A stretch of DNA of 64,000 nt from Staphylococcus taiwanensis (GTDB lineage Bacteria > Bacillota > Bacilli > Staphylococcales > Staphylococcaceae). The stretch is from positions 2,046,001 to 2,110,000 of the forward strand of contig CP058667.1 in NCBI GenBank assembly GCA_020544305.1, given 5' to 3'. This document shows positions 40,874 to 49,863 of this stretch, one piece after another; position 1 is the stretch's first letter, and every line of letters starts with the position of its first letter. A program made the translations under genes and the position numbers. The notes beneath the pieces were generated by a model that worked only from the letters and a program-made list of their open reading frames with translations, was not told where the DNA came from and did not search any database.

Positions 40874-41234
40874 TGAAATGCCCCACCTTATTTTTAAATT
40901 CTATAACGTCTTTATTAGAACCTTGTACTTCAAATTTCATCAATAGCGGTACTTGGTATGATTCAGAAATTGTTTTTCCTGCTTTAGCGAAGTTTTGACC
41001 CCAATTACGGTTACCGCTTGCTGCTACTGCACGTAAATTGTGGTGATTAACTTCTAAAAATGATTGTACTTCTTGAGGCACCTCACCAAATCCAATCGTC
41101 CCAGTAACTAATATATATGGTTCATTAAGTAAATCTTTACAATTTTCTTTCGTAATTTCCATTACATCAGTTAGTTCACTTCGTTTGATAAATCTTCGAA
41201 CATTACCAGAAAAAGAGAAATAAACTACCTTCAT
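40836..41234 (-). CDS. nrdI: Flavodoxin-like NrdI, class Ib RNR activator
   Basis: A 132-residue flavodoxin-like protein that supplies oxidant for assembly of the manganese-tyrosyl radical in NrdF. The FMN phosphate loop is SFSGNVRRF (residues 6-14). [19 protein letters not shown] and [14 protein letters not shown] form the flavin-binding loops. The start ATG at 41234 has GAAGG ahead of it and aligns with other NrdI proteins; a TTG at 41255 is in frame but has no support. It is the first gene of nrdIEF and has a long leader with NrdR-type palindromes. Confidence 0.95.
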   Translation of the reverse strand: MKVVYFSFSGNVRRFIKRSELTDVMEITKENCKDLLNEPYILVTGTIGFGEVPQEVQSFLEVNHHNLRAVAASGNRNWGQNFAKAGKTISESYQVPLLMKFEVQGSNKDVIEFKNKVGHFNENYGREKIQSY

Positions 41235-41394
41235 TGGAACGCCTTCTTTCGTCAATCTAATAATTAAAAAGAAGCTCTCTTAATTGATATAAGAAAACTT
41301 GTTAAAAATTAATACGATATATTTGCGCAACATTTTATTAAGATGTTTACAAGTTTTAATTAATTAGCTATAAATAGTGACTTTGATAGTTTAA

Positions 41395-41410
41395 CCACTA
41401 CATATAGTGT
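41395..41410 (-). promoter_or_regulatory. NrdR-like palindrome in the nrdI leader
   Basis: CCACTACATATAGTGT fits the NrdR pattern ACACWAYATATWGTGT. It has perfect 5-base arms (CACTA/TAGTG) and lies about 160 bases upstream of nrdI. Confidence 0.45.
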
Positions 41411-41545
41411 TCAAACTAAAATATCAATAACATTGTTCTAATTAACTCGTTCGTATTAATAGCATTGATTTCGTGAAATTTCTACAATATTAAGTGTGAA
41501 ATTTCTTTTAAAATGAATTATTCATATAACACATTTATTTTCTAA

Positions 41546-41565
41546 AAACACAACATGTTGTGTTT
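41546..41565 (-). promoter_or_regulatory. NrdR box 1 of the nrdIEF promoter
   Basis: AAACACAACATGTTGTGTTT is a perfect 20-base palindrome containing the NrdR-type core ACACAACATGTTGTGT. Its centre is 32 bases (about three helix turns) from box 2, the usual arrangement for NrdR tandem sites. Confidence 0.65.
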
Positions 41566-41579
41566 CGTTTATAAAACCA

Positions 41580-41595
41580 ATACTATATTCTGTGT
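41580..41595 (-). promoter_or_regulatory. NrdR box 2 of the nrdIEF promoter
   Basis: ATACTATATTCTGTGT is an imperfect NrdR-type site paired with box 1. It covers the expected transcription start just downstream of the -10 element, which suits repression. Confidence 0.6.
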
Positions 41596-41598
41596 TTC

Positions 41599-41604
41599 AT
41601 TATA
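41599..41604 (-). promoter_or_regulatory. -10 element of the nrdIEF promoter
   Basis: A perfect TATAAT on the minus strand lies immediately upstream of NrdR box 2. The -35 region is poor. Confidence 0.5.
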
Positions 41605-41627
41605 CAGAATTGCTTTAATAATTAAAA

Positions 41628-41643
41628 GTCACTATTTAGTGAC
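41628..41643. promoter_or_regulatory. Palindrome upstream of the nrdIEF -35 region
   Basis: GTCACTATTTAGTGAC has perfect 7-base arms with a two-base centre. It resembles an NrdR half-site pair and lies at about the -35 position or just above. Confidence 0.35.
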
Positions 41644-42023
41644 AATAGTTCGGGAAAACGTTTAAAAGTGCGTCATAACGAACTTAAATTCACTTTAAAA
41701 TTTTATTTTATTTTTACGAGTTATTTTACTTGCTTTTTCTCGATGAAATTGGATTATTGAATTATCAGCGTTCATGCTGCACAATTATTTGCTAAACTAA
41801 TAGATTTTATACAATTATTCTAAAATTATTAATTTTTTACTTTGAAAACACGAATGAAACACGAATATTTATTATAAAACTTGAGTTCATTGTTTAATAT
41901 GGGGAACATTTGTTCGTATTAAAATAATAATACATCTTGTCTTTCATTGCAAGTACTTATGCAAGCACTATTGAATTATGCTACTATATATAAGGTAATT
42001 TTTTGAAAATGAGGCGATTAACC

Positions 42024-42902
42024 TTGAATCCAAAAGTGAAGGGAATCATTGCAATCTTAATCTCTGCCGTTGGTTTTAGCTTTATGTCTGTGTTCTTTAG
42101 ACTCGCAGGTGATTTACCAGTTTTTCAAAAATCATTAGCTAGAAATTTTGTTGCAATGTTTATTCCATTGTTTTTCATATTTAAATATAAACAGCCTATG
42201 TTCGGGAAACTAAGTAGTCAACCACTATTAATTTCTCGTTCTACATTAGGTCTTATTGGTGTGTTATTAAATATATATGCAATAGATCATATGGTATTAA
42301 GCGATGCGGACACATTAATGAAATTAAATCCGTTTTGGACAATTTTGCTAAGCTTAATCTTTCTACATGAAAAAGTGCGTAAATATCAAATTATCGCTAT
42401 GATTGTTGCTATTTTCGGTATGCTATTCATTGTTAAACCTGAATTCTCTTCAACAATGATTACATCATTAGCTGGCTTATTCTCAGGAATCTTTGCTGCT
42501 TCTGCATATACTTGTGTACGTGCTTTGAGTACAAGGGAAGCACCCTATACGATTGTATTTTATTTCTCATTATTCTCAGTTATTGTTTTAATTCCATTTT
42601 CTATTGCAACATTTGAACCTATGACTACAATACAAATGGTTTACCTATTAGGCGCAGGTCTTTCTGCTGCTGTAGGACAAATTGGCATTACACTTGCTTA
42701 TAGCTTTGCGGCTGCGAAAGATATTTCAATCTTTACGTATGCATCTATTATCTTTACTGCCCTATTCGGCTTTATCTTATTTGGTGAAACACCAGATTTT
42801 TATGCAGTTATCGGTTACGTCATTATCATTGGTGCAAGTTACTACATGTTTGAAAAGGCTCGTAGACAAAACAGTTTGCCTAAACAACAATCTAAAAATT
42901 AA
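42024..42902 (+). CDS. EamA-family (DMT superfamily) membrane transporter
   Basis: About 292 residues with ten predicted membrane helices and two EamA repeats (residues about 1-135 and 145-280). The first starts KGIIAILISAVGFSFMSVFFRLAG and the second contains GLFSGIFAASAYTCVRALS. The substrate is unknown; EamA proteins export metabolites or amino acids. I prefer the TTG at 42024 (MNPKVKGI), with GAGGCG eight bases upstream. The frame is open back to another TTG at 42003 with an ATG at 42009, which lack a good ribosome-binding site. queF follows after 12 bases and is probably co-transcribed. Confidence 0.87.
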   Translation: MNPKVKGIIAILISAVGFSFMSVFFRLAGDLPVFQKSLARNFVAMFIPLFFIFKYKQPMFGKLSSQPLLISRSTLGLIGVLLNIYAIDHMVLSDADTLMKLNPFWTILLSLIFLHEKVRKYQIIAMIVAIFGMLFIVKPEFSSTMITSLAGLFSGIFAASAYTCVRALSTREAPYTIVFYFSLFSVIVLIPFSIATFEPMTTIQMVYLLGAGLSAAVGQIGITLAYSFAAAKDISIFTYASIIFTALFGFILFGETPDFYAVIGYVIIIGASYYMFEKARRQNSLPKQQSKN

Positions 42903-42914
42903 GGAGTGATAATA

Positions 42915-43415
42915 TTGACAAAAGGTAGACAAAAAGAAGAATTAAAAGATATTACCCTTTTAGGTAATCAAAACAATAAATATGAATTCGATTATACGCC
43001 AGAGGTATTAGAAACATTTGATAATAAGCACCAAGGTAGAGATTATTTTGTTAAATTCAACTGTCCGGAATTCACATCACTTTGCCCAATTACAGGACAG
43101 CCTGACTTTGCAACCATCTACATTTCATACATTCCTAATATTAAAATGGTCGAATCTAAATCACTAAAATTATATTTGTTTAGTTTTAGAAATCATGGTG
43201 ACTTCCATGAAGACTGTATGAATATTATTATGAATGACTTAATTGATTTAATGGATCCTCACTATATTGAAGTTTGGGGTAAATTCACACCACGTGGTGG
43301 AATTTCTATCGATCCGTATACAAACTATGGCCGTCCAAATTCTAAATATGAGAAAATGGCTGAACATCGATTAATGAATCATGATATGTATCCAGAAAAA
43401 ATCGATAATAGATAA
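42915..43415 (+). CDS. queF: NADPH-dependent 7-cyano-7-deazaguanine reductase (QueF)
   Basis: A 166-residue, short-type QueF that reduces preQ0 to preQ1 in queuosine synthesis. The nucleophilic cysteine is in [15 protein letters not shown]. The NADPH motif is [22 protein letters not shown]. The start is TTG at 42915, six bases after AAGGAGTG; the GTG at 42906 lies inside that site and is rejected. It is separated from other queuosine genes, as in other staphylococci. The DMT gene directly upstream could share the transcript. A terminator follows. Confidence 0.95.
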   Translation: MTKGRQKEELKDITLLGNQNNKYEFDYTPEVLETFDNKHQGRDYFVKFNCPEFTSLCPITGQPDFATIYISYIPNIKMVESKSLKLYLFSFRNHGDFHEDCMNIIMNDLIDLMDPHYIEVWGKFTPRGGISIDPYTNYGRPNSKYEKMAEHRLMNHDMYPEKIDNR

Positions 43416-43726
43416 GTATAAATGCAACTATTCCACTAAATCACTACAATATTTAGTGGAATTTTTTGATTTTAGTAACATTTTATCTAAATTCACTATT
43501 GCCTATTAAAGAATTAAAGCGTATTTTATTAATATCATTTAAAATTACATAAGAGTAAGATAATACGAATTTGTTAAACTTATTCTCATTAATTTAAAAA
43601 TATCAATTAATTGACTGAAAATTCTAAAAATTTCTATTTTTAAGAAATTACTTATTCCTTTTGTATTTTCACTAAAATATACATATTTATTTTTCAGTCT
43701 TTAGGAAAAGAAAGGTTGGGATACTT
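43416..43726. other. Intergenic region between queF and dtpT
   Basis: This 311-base gap contains the queF terminator (43429-43467) and a weak dtpT promoter candidate TTGACT (43611-43616) with TATTTT (43635-43640) 18 bases later. Nothing else was seen. Confidence 0.55.
43429..43467 (+). terminator. Terminator of queF
   Basis: A perfect ATTCCACTAAAT / ATTTAGTGGAAT stem is followed by a T-run, 15 bases past the queF stop. Confidence 0.85.
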
Positions 43727-45232
43727 ATGGCAACAAATAATTCCCATGAACAAGCTGTTCAAACAATACCCCAGAGAGGATTCTTCGGGCACCCTAATGG
43801 TTTAGGCGTACTTTTCTTTGTAGAATTTTGGGAGAGATTTAGTTACTACGGCATGCGTGCCATGCTTATCTTCTACATGTACGACCAAATTAAAAACGGT
43901 GGCTTAGGCATTGACCAAACAACGGCAATGTCAATTATGTCAGTATATGGGGCATTGATTTACATGTCTTCTATTCCTGGCGCTTGGGTTGCAGATAGAC
44001 TCTTTGGTACACGTGGCGCCACATTAATAGGTGCAGTACTGATTATTATCGGACATATTTGTTTAAGTTTACCGTTCGCAATGTTTGGCTTATTTGCATC
44101 AATGTTCTTTATCATCATAGGTTCTGGTTTAATGAAACCAAATATTTCAAATATCGTTGGACGTTTATACCCTGAGAATGACACACGTATGGATGCTGGG
44201 TTCGTAATCTTCTATATGTCAGTTAACTTAGGTGCCTTAATTTCACCTATCATCTTGCAACACTTCCTAGATATCAAAAATTATCATGGCGGTTTCTTAA
44301 TTGCTGCGATTGGTATGGCTTTAGGTTTAGTGTGGTATATGATTTTTAATAAGAAAAATTTAGGCAATGTGGGTATGAAACCAACTAACCCATTATCAGC
44401 AGACGAAAAAAGAAAATATGGCTTAATCGTCGGTATCATTGTAGCAATCATCGCGATTGTATTAGTAGCTACATATTTCACAAATACTTTATCATTCGAT
44501 CTTATTAGTAATACTGTTTTAGTACTCGGTATCGCTTTACCAATCATCTATTTCACGACTATGATTCGCAGTAAAGACGTTACTGATGTAGAACGTTCAC
44601 GTGTTAAAGCGTTTATCCCCTTATTCATCCTTGGTATGTTATTCTGGGCAATTCAAGAACAAGGTTCAAACGTTTTAAATATCTATGGCTTAGAACGTTC
44701 TGATATGCAAATGAATTTATTCGGTTGGAAGACTGCTTTTGGTGAAGCTTGGTTCCAATCAATTAACCCATTATTCATTTTATTATTCGCACCAGTTGTA
44801 TCTGCTATTTGGTTGAAAATGGGTAAAAAACAACCAAGTCTACCAGTTAAATTTGGTATTGGTACATTATTAGCAGGTGCTTCTTACATCTTAATGGGAC
44901 TTATTGGCATGAGTTATGGAGATGCTCATTTCTCAGTTAACTGGGTTATCCTTTCTTACGTCGTATGTGTAATCGGTGAATTATGTTTATCACCTACTGG
45001 TAATAGTGCAGCAGTTAAATTAGCACCTAAAGCATTTAACGCTCAAATGATGAGTATTTGGTTACTAACAAATGCATCTGCACAAGCACTAAATGGGACA
45101 TTAGTTAAATTAATTAAACCATTAGGTCAAACAAACTATTTCATCTTCTTAGGAAGTGTCGCTATCGTAGTAACAATTATTATTTTAGCTTTCACTCCTA
45201 AAATTTCTAAAGCGATGAAAGGTATTCACTAA
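43727..45232 (+). CDS. dtpT: POT-family di-/tripeptide:proton symporter (DtpT)
   Basis: A 501-residue membrane protein with about 14 hydrophobic segments. The POT hallmarks are FFVEFWERFSYYGMRAML near 27-44 (the ExxERFxYY proton-coupling motif) and the PTR2 signature FVIFYMSVNLGALISPII near 164-181. A Glu-containing IQEQGSNVLNIYG lies in TM7, and ELCLSPTGNSAAVKLAP near 416-432. It imports small peptides that PepT-like peptidases can degrade. The IS1272-like element sits 48 bases downstream and may have removed its original terminator. A paralogue lies at 51433-52947. Confidence 0.93.
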   Translation: MATNNSHEQAVQTIPQRGFFGHPNGLGVLFFVEFWERFSYYGMRAMLIFYMYDQIKNGGLGIDQTTAMSIMSVYGALIYMSSIPGAWVADRLFGTRGATLIGAVLIIIGHICLSLPFAMFGLFASMFFIIIGSGLMKPNISNIVGRLYPENDTRMDAGFVIFYMSVNLGALISPIILQHFLDIKNYHGGFLIAAIGMALGLVWYMIFNKKNLGNVGMKPTNPLSADEKRKYGLIVGIIVAIIAIVLVATYFTNTLSFDLISNTVLVLGIALPIIYFTTMIRSKDVTDVERSRVKAFIPLFILGMLFWAIQEQGSNVLNIYGLERSDMQMNLFGWKTAFGEAWFQSINPLFILLFAPVVSAIWLKMGKKQPSLPVKFGIGTLLAGASYILMGLIGMSYGDAHFSVNWVILSYVVCVIGELCLSPTGNSAAVKLAPKAFNAQMMSIWLLTNASAQALNGTLVKLIKPLGQTNYFIFLGSVAIVVTIIILAFTPKISKAMKGIH

Positions 45233-45279
45233 TTACCTTTTTACTGATTCTAAGAAGTAAATTAAATATTCAAACCATT

Positions 45280-47226
45280 AATAAGAGTCTGGGACATAAT
45301 TCCTAGAGAAATAGCCAGTAAATGAGTTTTAACAAATTCATTTACTGGCTTCTTTATTTACAATACTCCGTATTGTTGGCTCGCTTTCTTAGGGGACAGC
45401 TTCAGCCTGTAGTCTTCAGCTTGTCCTGTTCCCTCAAGAGTCTCGCCAAAATACTTTGTATTTATATGTAATTTTACATTGTAATACTTTAAAAAAATAA
45501 AGCACTTTCGTATAATTTAATAAACATCACTAAACTAAATTAACGAGGTGCCTTATGTATAAAAATTATAACATGACTCAACTTACTCTACCAATGGAAA
45601 CTTCAGTTCTTATCCCCACAAATGATATTTCACGACATGTAAATGATATTGTTGAAACAATTCCTGACAATGAATTCGACGAATTCAGACATCACCGTGG
45701 TGCAACTTCGTACCATCCTAAAATGATGTTAAAAGTGATTCTATATGCCTACACACAATCTGTATTCTCAGGTCGTAAAATAGAAAAAATGCTTAATGAT
45801 AGCATCCGAATGATGTGGCTATCACAAAATCAAAAACCTTCTTATAAAACAATTAATCGATTTAGAGTAAATCCAAAAGTAGATGCTTTATTAGAATCTT
45901 TATTTATTCAATTTTACAGTCAGTGTATAAAACAAAATCTTATAGATGATAAAGCTATTTTTATTGATGGTACAAAAATTGAAGCAAATTCCAATCGATA
46001 TACATTTGTATGGAAAAAGAGTATTCAAAACCATGAATCAAAGATGAATGAGGATTCTAAAGCCCTCTACCATGAATTGGTAACCAATAAAATCATACCG
46101 GAAATCAAAGAAGATCATGATAATGAATTAACAAAAGAAGAAATAGATTTGATTGGTAGTCATTTAGATAAAGAAATCGAAGATTTAAACCAACATATCA
46201 ACAATGAAAAATGTACTAAAACAAGAAAACAAATACGTCTCAAAAGAACTAAAATCAAAAAATACAAAAAGCAAATCAATGATTATTCTGAGCGAAAGTA
46301 TCGATACGAATTTCAAAAATCTATTTTAAAGGATAGAAATAGTTATTCTAAGACAGATCATGATGCGACATTTATGAGAATGAAAGAAGATCACATGAAA
46401 AATGGACAACTTAAGCCAGGGTATAATTTACAAATAGCGACAAATTCCCAATTTGTTTTATCTTATAATGTGTATCAAAATCCAACGGATACTAGAACGA
46501 TGATTCCATTTTTAAATTCAATTCAAGAGACCTACGGTCATTTACCTGAATATATTGTAGCTGATGCAGGTTATGGTAGTGAATCAAATTATATGGCAAT
46601 TATAGATGACTTTAATCGAACGCCACTCATAACATATGGAATGTTTATAAAAGATAAAACTAAAAAATATAAAAGTGACATCTTTAATACTCAAAATTGG
46701 GACTATGACGAAATTAATGACGAATTCATTTGTCCGAATAATAAACGGCTAGGTTTTAAAAGATATGCCTATCGTCATGATAAGTATGGTTACAAGCGAG
46801 ACTTCAAATTATATGAATGTGACGATTGTTCAGAATGTCCTCTGAAAAATCAATGTATGAACTTCAATTCAAAAACAAACAAAAAAATAATGAAGAATTA
46901 TAACTGGGAATATTTTAAATCCCAAATTAACAAAAAGCTTTCAGAACCAAAAACAAAAAATATCTACAGTCAAAGAAAAATTGATGTGGAACCTGTTTTT
47001 GGATTTATGAAGGCTATTTTGGGTTTCACTCGGATGTCTGTCCGAGGACTCAATAAAGTCAAAAGAGAACTTGGTTTTGTATTAATGGCACTTAATATAA
47101 GAAAAGTAGTAGCTCAACGAGCTGAAAATAATCAAAAAATTTATAAAAAAGACAATTTCTATATTATTTCAATAGAAATTGTCTTTTATTCACTTATCCA
47201 AGAACTTTATGTCCCGGACTCTTATT
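45280..47226 (+). mobile_element. IS1272-like insertion sequence (IS1182 family), complete
   Basis: A 1947-base element bounded by 18-base terminal inverted repeats AATAAGAGTCTGGGACAT (45280-45297) and ATGTCCCGGACTCTTATT (47209-47226), with one mismatch. A subterminal palindrome around AGCCAGTAAATG (45312-45356) marks the left end, and a GACAATTTCTAT hairpin (47144-47187) the right. It encodes one transposase. No target duplication is visible, in line with the reported habit of IS1272 to replace inverted repeats such as terminator hairpins. It sits between dtpT and the lipid kinase gene. Confidence 0.85.
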
Positions 47227-47243
47227 CTAGTACTTATCTGTAA
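45555..47243 (+). CDS. IS1182-family (IS1272-like) transposase
   Basis: A 562-residue DDE transposase. An N-terminal DUF772-type domain (DNEFDEFRHHRGATSYHPKMMLKVILYAY) precedes the catalytic core: the first Asp in AIFIDGTKIEANSNRYTFVWKK, the second in YIVADAGYGSESNY, and the Glu in KIDVEPVFGFMKAILGFTRMSVRG. A basic, coiled middle insert (about 170-260) and a CPLKNQC zinc-like knot (CDDCSECPLKNQC) are typical. It appears intact. The frame continues through the right inverted repeat and stops 17 bases outside the element, so the last residues (about SSTYL) come from host DNA. The start ATG at 45555 has GAGGTG upstream. Confidence 0.92.
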   Translation: MYKNYNMTQLTLPMETSVLIPTNDISRHVNDIVETIPDNEFDEFRHHRGATSYHPKMMLKVILYAYTQSVFSGRKIEKMLNDSIRMMWLSQNQKPSYKTINRFRVNPKVDALLESLFIQFYSQCIKQNLIDDKAIFIDGTKIEANSNRYTFVWKKSIQNHESKMNEDSKALYHELVTNKIIPEIKEDHDNELTKEEIDLIGSHLDKEIEDLNQHINNEKCTKTRKQIRLKRTKIKKYKKQINDYSERKYRYEFQKSILKDRNSYSKTDHDATFMRMKEDHMKNGQLKPGYNLQIATNSQFVLSYNVYQNPTDTRTMIPFLNSIQETYGHLPEYIVADAGYGSESNYMAIIDDFNRTPLITYGMFIKDKTKKYKSDIFNTQNWDYDEINDEFICPNNKRLGFKRYAYRHDKYGYKRDFKLYECDDCSECPLKNQCMNFNSKTNKKIMKNYNWEYFKSQINKKLSEPKTKNIYSQRKIDVEPVFGFMKAILGFTRMSVRGLNKVKRELGFVLMALNIRKVVAQRAENNQKIYKKDNFYIISIEIVFYSLIQELYVPDSYSSTYL

Positions 47244-47415
47244 AATGAAGTCACAATATTCAACAGGAGTATTATCGCCTCTTTTCTTTGTATATTAACT
47301 TAAAAAGTGTCATGATAAGTATTTAAATACTCGATTACTAAAATTGTCATTAATCAAATAGCATTTCGGGTAAATAAATGTTAAATCAGATTAAATAATG
47401 AAAGTAGGCATTAGT

Positions 47416-48342
47416 ATGGGTCAAAAATTTAATCATGGTGTTCTTTTTTACCATGAACATAGTGGGCTTAAAGATATATACGAAGGTTTGGGAGAAGTAA
47501 CTAAATCACTTACTACTATGTGTAAACACCTATCAATTCAATTGAGTGAAAATGAAGGCGACATTATAAAATATTGTGAAAAAATCAAAAAGCAAGAATA
47601 TAGTAGTGATGTTGATATCGTCTTTATTCTGGGTGGCGATGGTACAGTTAATGAATTAGTAAATGGTGTTATGGCAAATAGCTTAAATATACCAATTGGA
47701 ATTATTCCTGGAGGTACCTTTAATGATTTCACTAAAACATTAAACTTAAATCCTAACTTTGGTAAAGCGAGTGAACAACTTAAATCTTCTCATCTCGAAT
47801 CATATGATGTTATGAAAGTGAATGACACTTATGTCCTTAACTTCGTTGGTTTGGGGCTTATAGTTCAAAATGCAGAAAATGTACAAGAAGGTCGTAAAGA
47901 TATCTTCGGTAAATTAAGCTATGTCGGTTCCACTGTTAAAACGTTAATGAATCCTGAAGATTTTGATTTTACGTTAACTGTTGATGATAAAGAACTTAAT
48001 GGCAATACCTCTATGCTTGTAGTTGCTAATGGTCCAAACATTGGGGGCAGTAGAATTCCACTTATGGATTTATCACCTCAAGACGGGAAGGTAAATAGTT
48101 TTATTTTCGATAAACAAAGTTTTACCATTCTTAATGATATATTTAAGAAACGCGATAGTATGGATTGGAATGAGATAACAAATGGTATTGACCATATTGC
48201 TGGATCTCATATTACTCTAACTACTGACCCAGCCATGAAAGTCGATGTAGATGGCGAAATTAGTTTAGAAACGCCTATTAAAATTGAAGTCTTACCGAAA
48301 GCACTTCAAATTCTTACTTTCCCTGAAAACGGCACGCAATAG
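47416..48342 (+). CDS. Diacylglycerol-kinase-catalytic-domain lipid kinase (YegS/DagK family)
   Basis: About 308 residues. The nucleotide-binding motif is [16 protein letters not shown] near 72-87, and the second glycine-rich region is [16 protein letters not shown] near 96-111. [23 protein letters not shown] lies near 205-227. This family phosphorylates diacylglycerol or related lipids. The housekeeping DagB is probably another gene, so the exact lipid is uncertain. The frame opens at ATG 47398, but the ATG at 47416 ([11 protein letters not shown]) aligns better with relatives and has a TAGG site seven bases upstream. It lies just downstream of the IS element. Confidence 0.85.
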   Translation: MGQKFNHGVLFYHEHSGLKDIYEGLGEVTKSLTTMCKHLSIQLSENEGDIIKYCEKIKKQEYSSDVDIVFILGGDGTVNELVNGVMANSLNIPIGIIPGGTFNDFTKTLNLNPNFGKASEQLKSSHLESYDVMKVNDTYVLNFVGLGLIVQNAENVQEGRKDIFGKLSYVGSTVKTLMNPEDFDFTLTVDDKELNGNTSMLVVANGPNIGGSRIPLMDLSPQDGKVNSFIFDKQSFTILNDIFKKRDSMDWNEITNGIDHIAGSHITLTTDPAMKVDVDGEISLETPIKIEVLPKALQILTFPENGTQ

Positions 48343-48357
48343 TTATGATGTAACATT

Positions 48358-48417
48358 AAAAAGCGATTAAGATAAATGCTACGACACATATCGTAACGTT
48401 ATCTTAATCGCTTATTT
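48358..48417. terminator. Bidirectional terminator between lipid kinase and nucleotidase genes
   Basis: A 15-base stem AAGCGATTAAGATAA (48361-48375) with its complement (48399-48413) is flanked by A and T runs. It lies between convergent genes. Confidence 0.85.
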
Positions 48418-48422
48418 TTTAC

Positions 48423-48956
48423 TTACTCTCCTAAGAAGAAAGCTTCAACATCTTTCCATCCATTAACGCGTCTAAAACGGTCTTCATTAATATTATGGGA
48501 AGCTGTGAAAATAATAGATTCACCTTCAAATATTTGTAACTGACGTGGATTGTCATCTATTAAATAATCTGTTTTTACTATATTTTTACGACCACAAAAT
48601 ACAAAATGCTGTGGGTCTAAGAATGGGAAGAATTCACGTAACCATTCATATTTATCATGAAATGACGTTGGCACATCCATAGCTGCAGTTGCAATGTAAA
48701 CGTCATAGTGTTCAGTTAATTTCTCAACTACTTCTTGCGCATGTGGCATAACAGTTAAATTTCTAAAAAAGCCTGGCGCTCTTAAAATATCACGCACTAA
48801 ACCATCATGTTCAGGAATCACATGTTTAAGCTTTTGACCATTTAATGATTCTACTGTAATGCCTAACTCTGTTTTAACGTTAACCGCTTCAATAATTGCA
48901 CCTAATGTATCGGCCAATACCTCGTCCATATCAATTGCTATAGATTTTCTAGACAT
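48423..48956 (-). CDS. 5'(3')-deoxyribonucleotidase-like HAD hydrolase
   Basis: A 177-residue HAD-superfamily protein of the NT5C group. Motif I is [11 protein letters not shown] (nucleophile Asp 8, general acid Asp 10). The Thr/Ser of motif II is in [10 protein letters not shown], and the C-terminal Asp pair is in [12 protein letters not shown]. It probably dephosphorylates deoxyribonucleotides, helping balance pools. It starts at ATG 48956 behind AAGGGAGAG and stands alone. Confidence 0.87.
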   Translation of the reverse strand: MSRKSIAIDMDEVLADTLGAIIEAVNVKTELGITVESLNGQKLKHVIPEHDGLVRDILRAPGFFRNLTVMPHAQEVVEKLTEHYDVYIATAAMDVPTSFHDKYEWLREFFPFLDPQHFVFCGRKNIVKTDYLIDDNPRQLQIFEGESIIFTASHNINEDRFRRVNGWKDVEAFFLGE

Positions 48957-49098
48957 ACTATCTCTCCCTTAATCATCACCTATATACCGTTAAAGTATAG
49001 CAAAATTTTTCATTATCGAACAGAATTCATTAATCAAGCGATGATGACACGGCTTCATAATTAAATAATGTCTATAAAAAGTTAACAATAGTTAAATT

Positions 49099-49860
49099 TT
49101 AAAATTGATATTGATCACCATCATTAGGAATACGTAGTTGCGTATCGAATTGATGTTGTTGTGCAAATTCATGTAACGCTTCTCTTGATAACATCCAATG
49201 ATTGACTGCTTCCATATGTGTAGCAATAATGGTTGCATTAGGCGCCACTTTGGCAACGTTATACACATCTTCAGCGTCCATGACTAATGAGCCACCTTGA
49301 TTAAATTGGTTGTCACCAGCATTTACCACAATGACTTCAGGTTTATATTCGTTAATAGTATCTTCTACCTCGCTATACCATACTGTATCTCCTGCAATAT
49401 ATAAAGTTGGTTCATCATCAGCTTTAAATACAAATCCACAAACGTTACCAGCGATTTCAAGAATTTCACCACGACCATGCTGTGCTGGTGTTTTATACAC
49501 AGTCACACCCTGTAGTTCATTTACTTTTTCTAAAGCTATCACATTTTTAAAGCCAGCTTTTTTTACTTCTTCTACATCTTCATCGTTTTGTGTATAAATC
49601 TGAATGTCTTTCGGTAATAATTGTTGCGCCGCTTCATCAAAGTGATCTAAATGAAGATGTGTTAAAAATACAGCGTCCACATTTGATATAATTTCATCAG
49701 TCGACATTGGTAATTCAACTAATGGATTATTTTGATCATCTCTAGGTGCATTTGGAAAAGGTGGAAACGACCCCTTTTCACCTAACATGGGATCAATTAA
49801 AAATCGTTTATCAGCGTATTCAACTATTAATGTGGCATTTCTAACATGTATAATATTCAT
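49099..49860 (-). CDS. Metallo-beta-lactamase-fold hydrolase (UlaG-like)
   Basis: A 253-residue MBL-fold protein. The metal motif is FLTHLHLDHFDEA near 69-81, with further ligands in YIAGDTVWYSEV and ATHMEAVNHW. It resembles UlaG/YtkL-type hydrolases of unknown substrate, not beta-lactamases. The start is ATG 49860 with GGGGAGGT upstream; the TTG at 49863 is in frame but unneeded. It is monocistronic by appearance. Confidence 0.87.
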   Translation of the reverse strand: MNIIHVRNATLIVEYADKRFLIDPMLGEKGSFPPFPNAPRDDQNNPLVELPMSTDEIISNVDAVFLTHLHLDHFDEAAQQLLPKDIQIYTQNDEDVEEVKKAGFKNVIALEKVNELQGVTVYKTPAQHGRGEILEIAGNVCGFVFKADDEPTLYIAGDTVWYSEVEDTINEYKPEVIVVNAGDNQFNQGGSLVMDAEDVYNVAKVAPNATIIATHMEAVNHWMLSREALHEFAQQHQFDTQLRIPNDGDQYQF

Positions 49861-49863
49861 CAA

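Larger units (their letters stand above)
41235..42023. other. Long divergent regulatory region between nrdI and the DMT transporter gene
   Basis: This is about 790 bases without a gene. It contains four NrdR-like palindromes (41395-41410, 41548-41563, 41580-41595, 41628-41643) and a perfect -10 for nrdI at 41599-41604, leaving an nrdI leader of about 360 bases. The part from 41650 to 42000 is AT-rich. It should hold the promoter of the DMT transporter gene, but nothing clear was seen. Confidence 0.6.
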
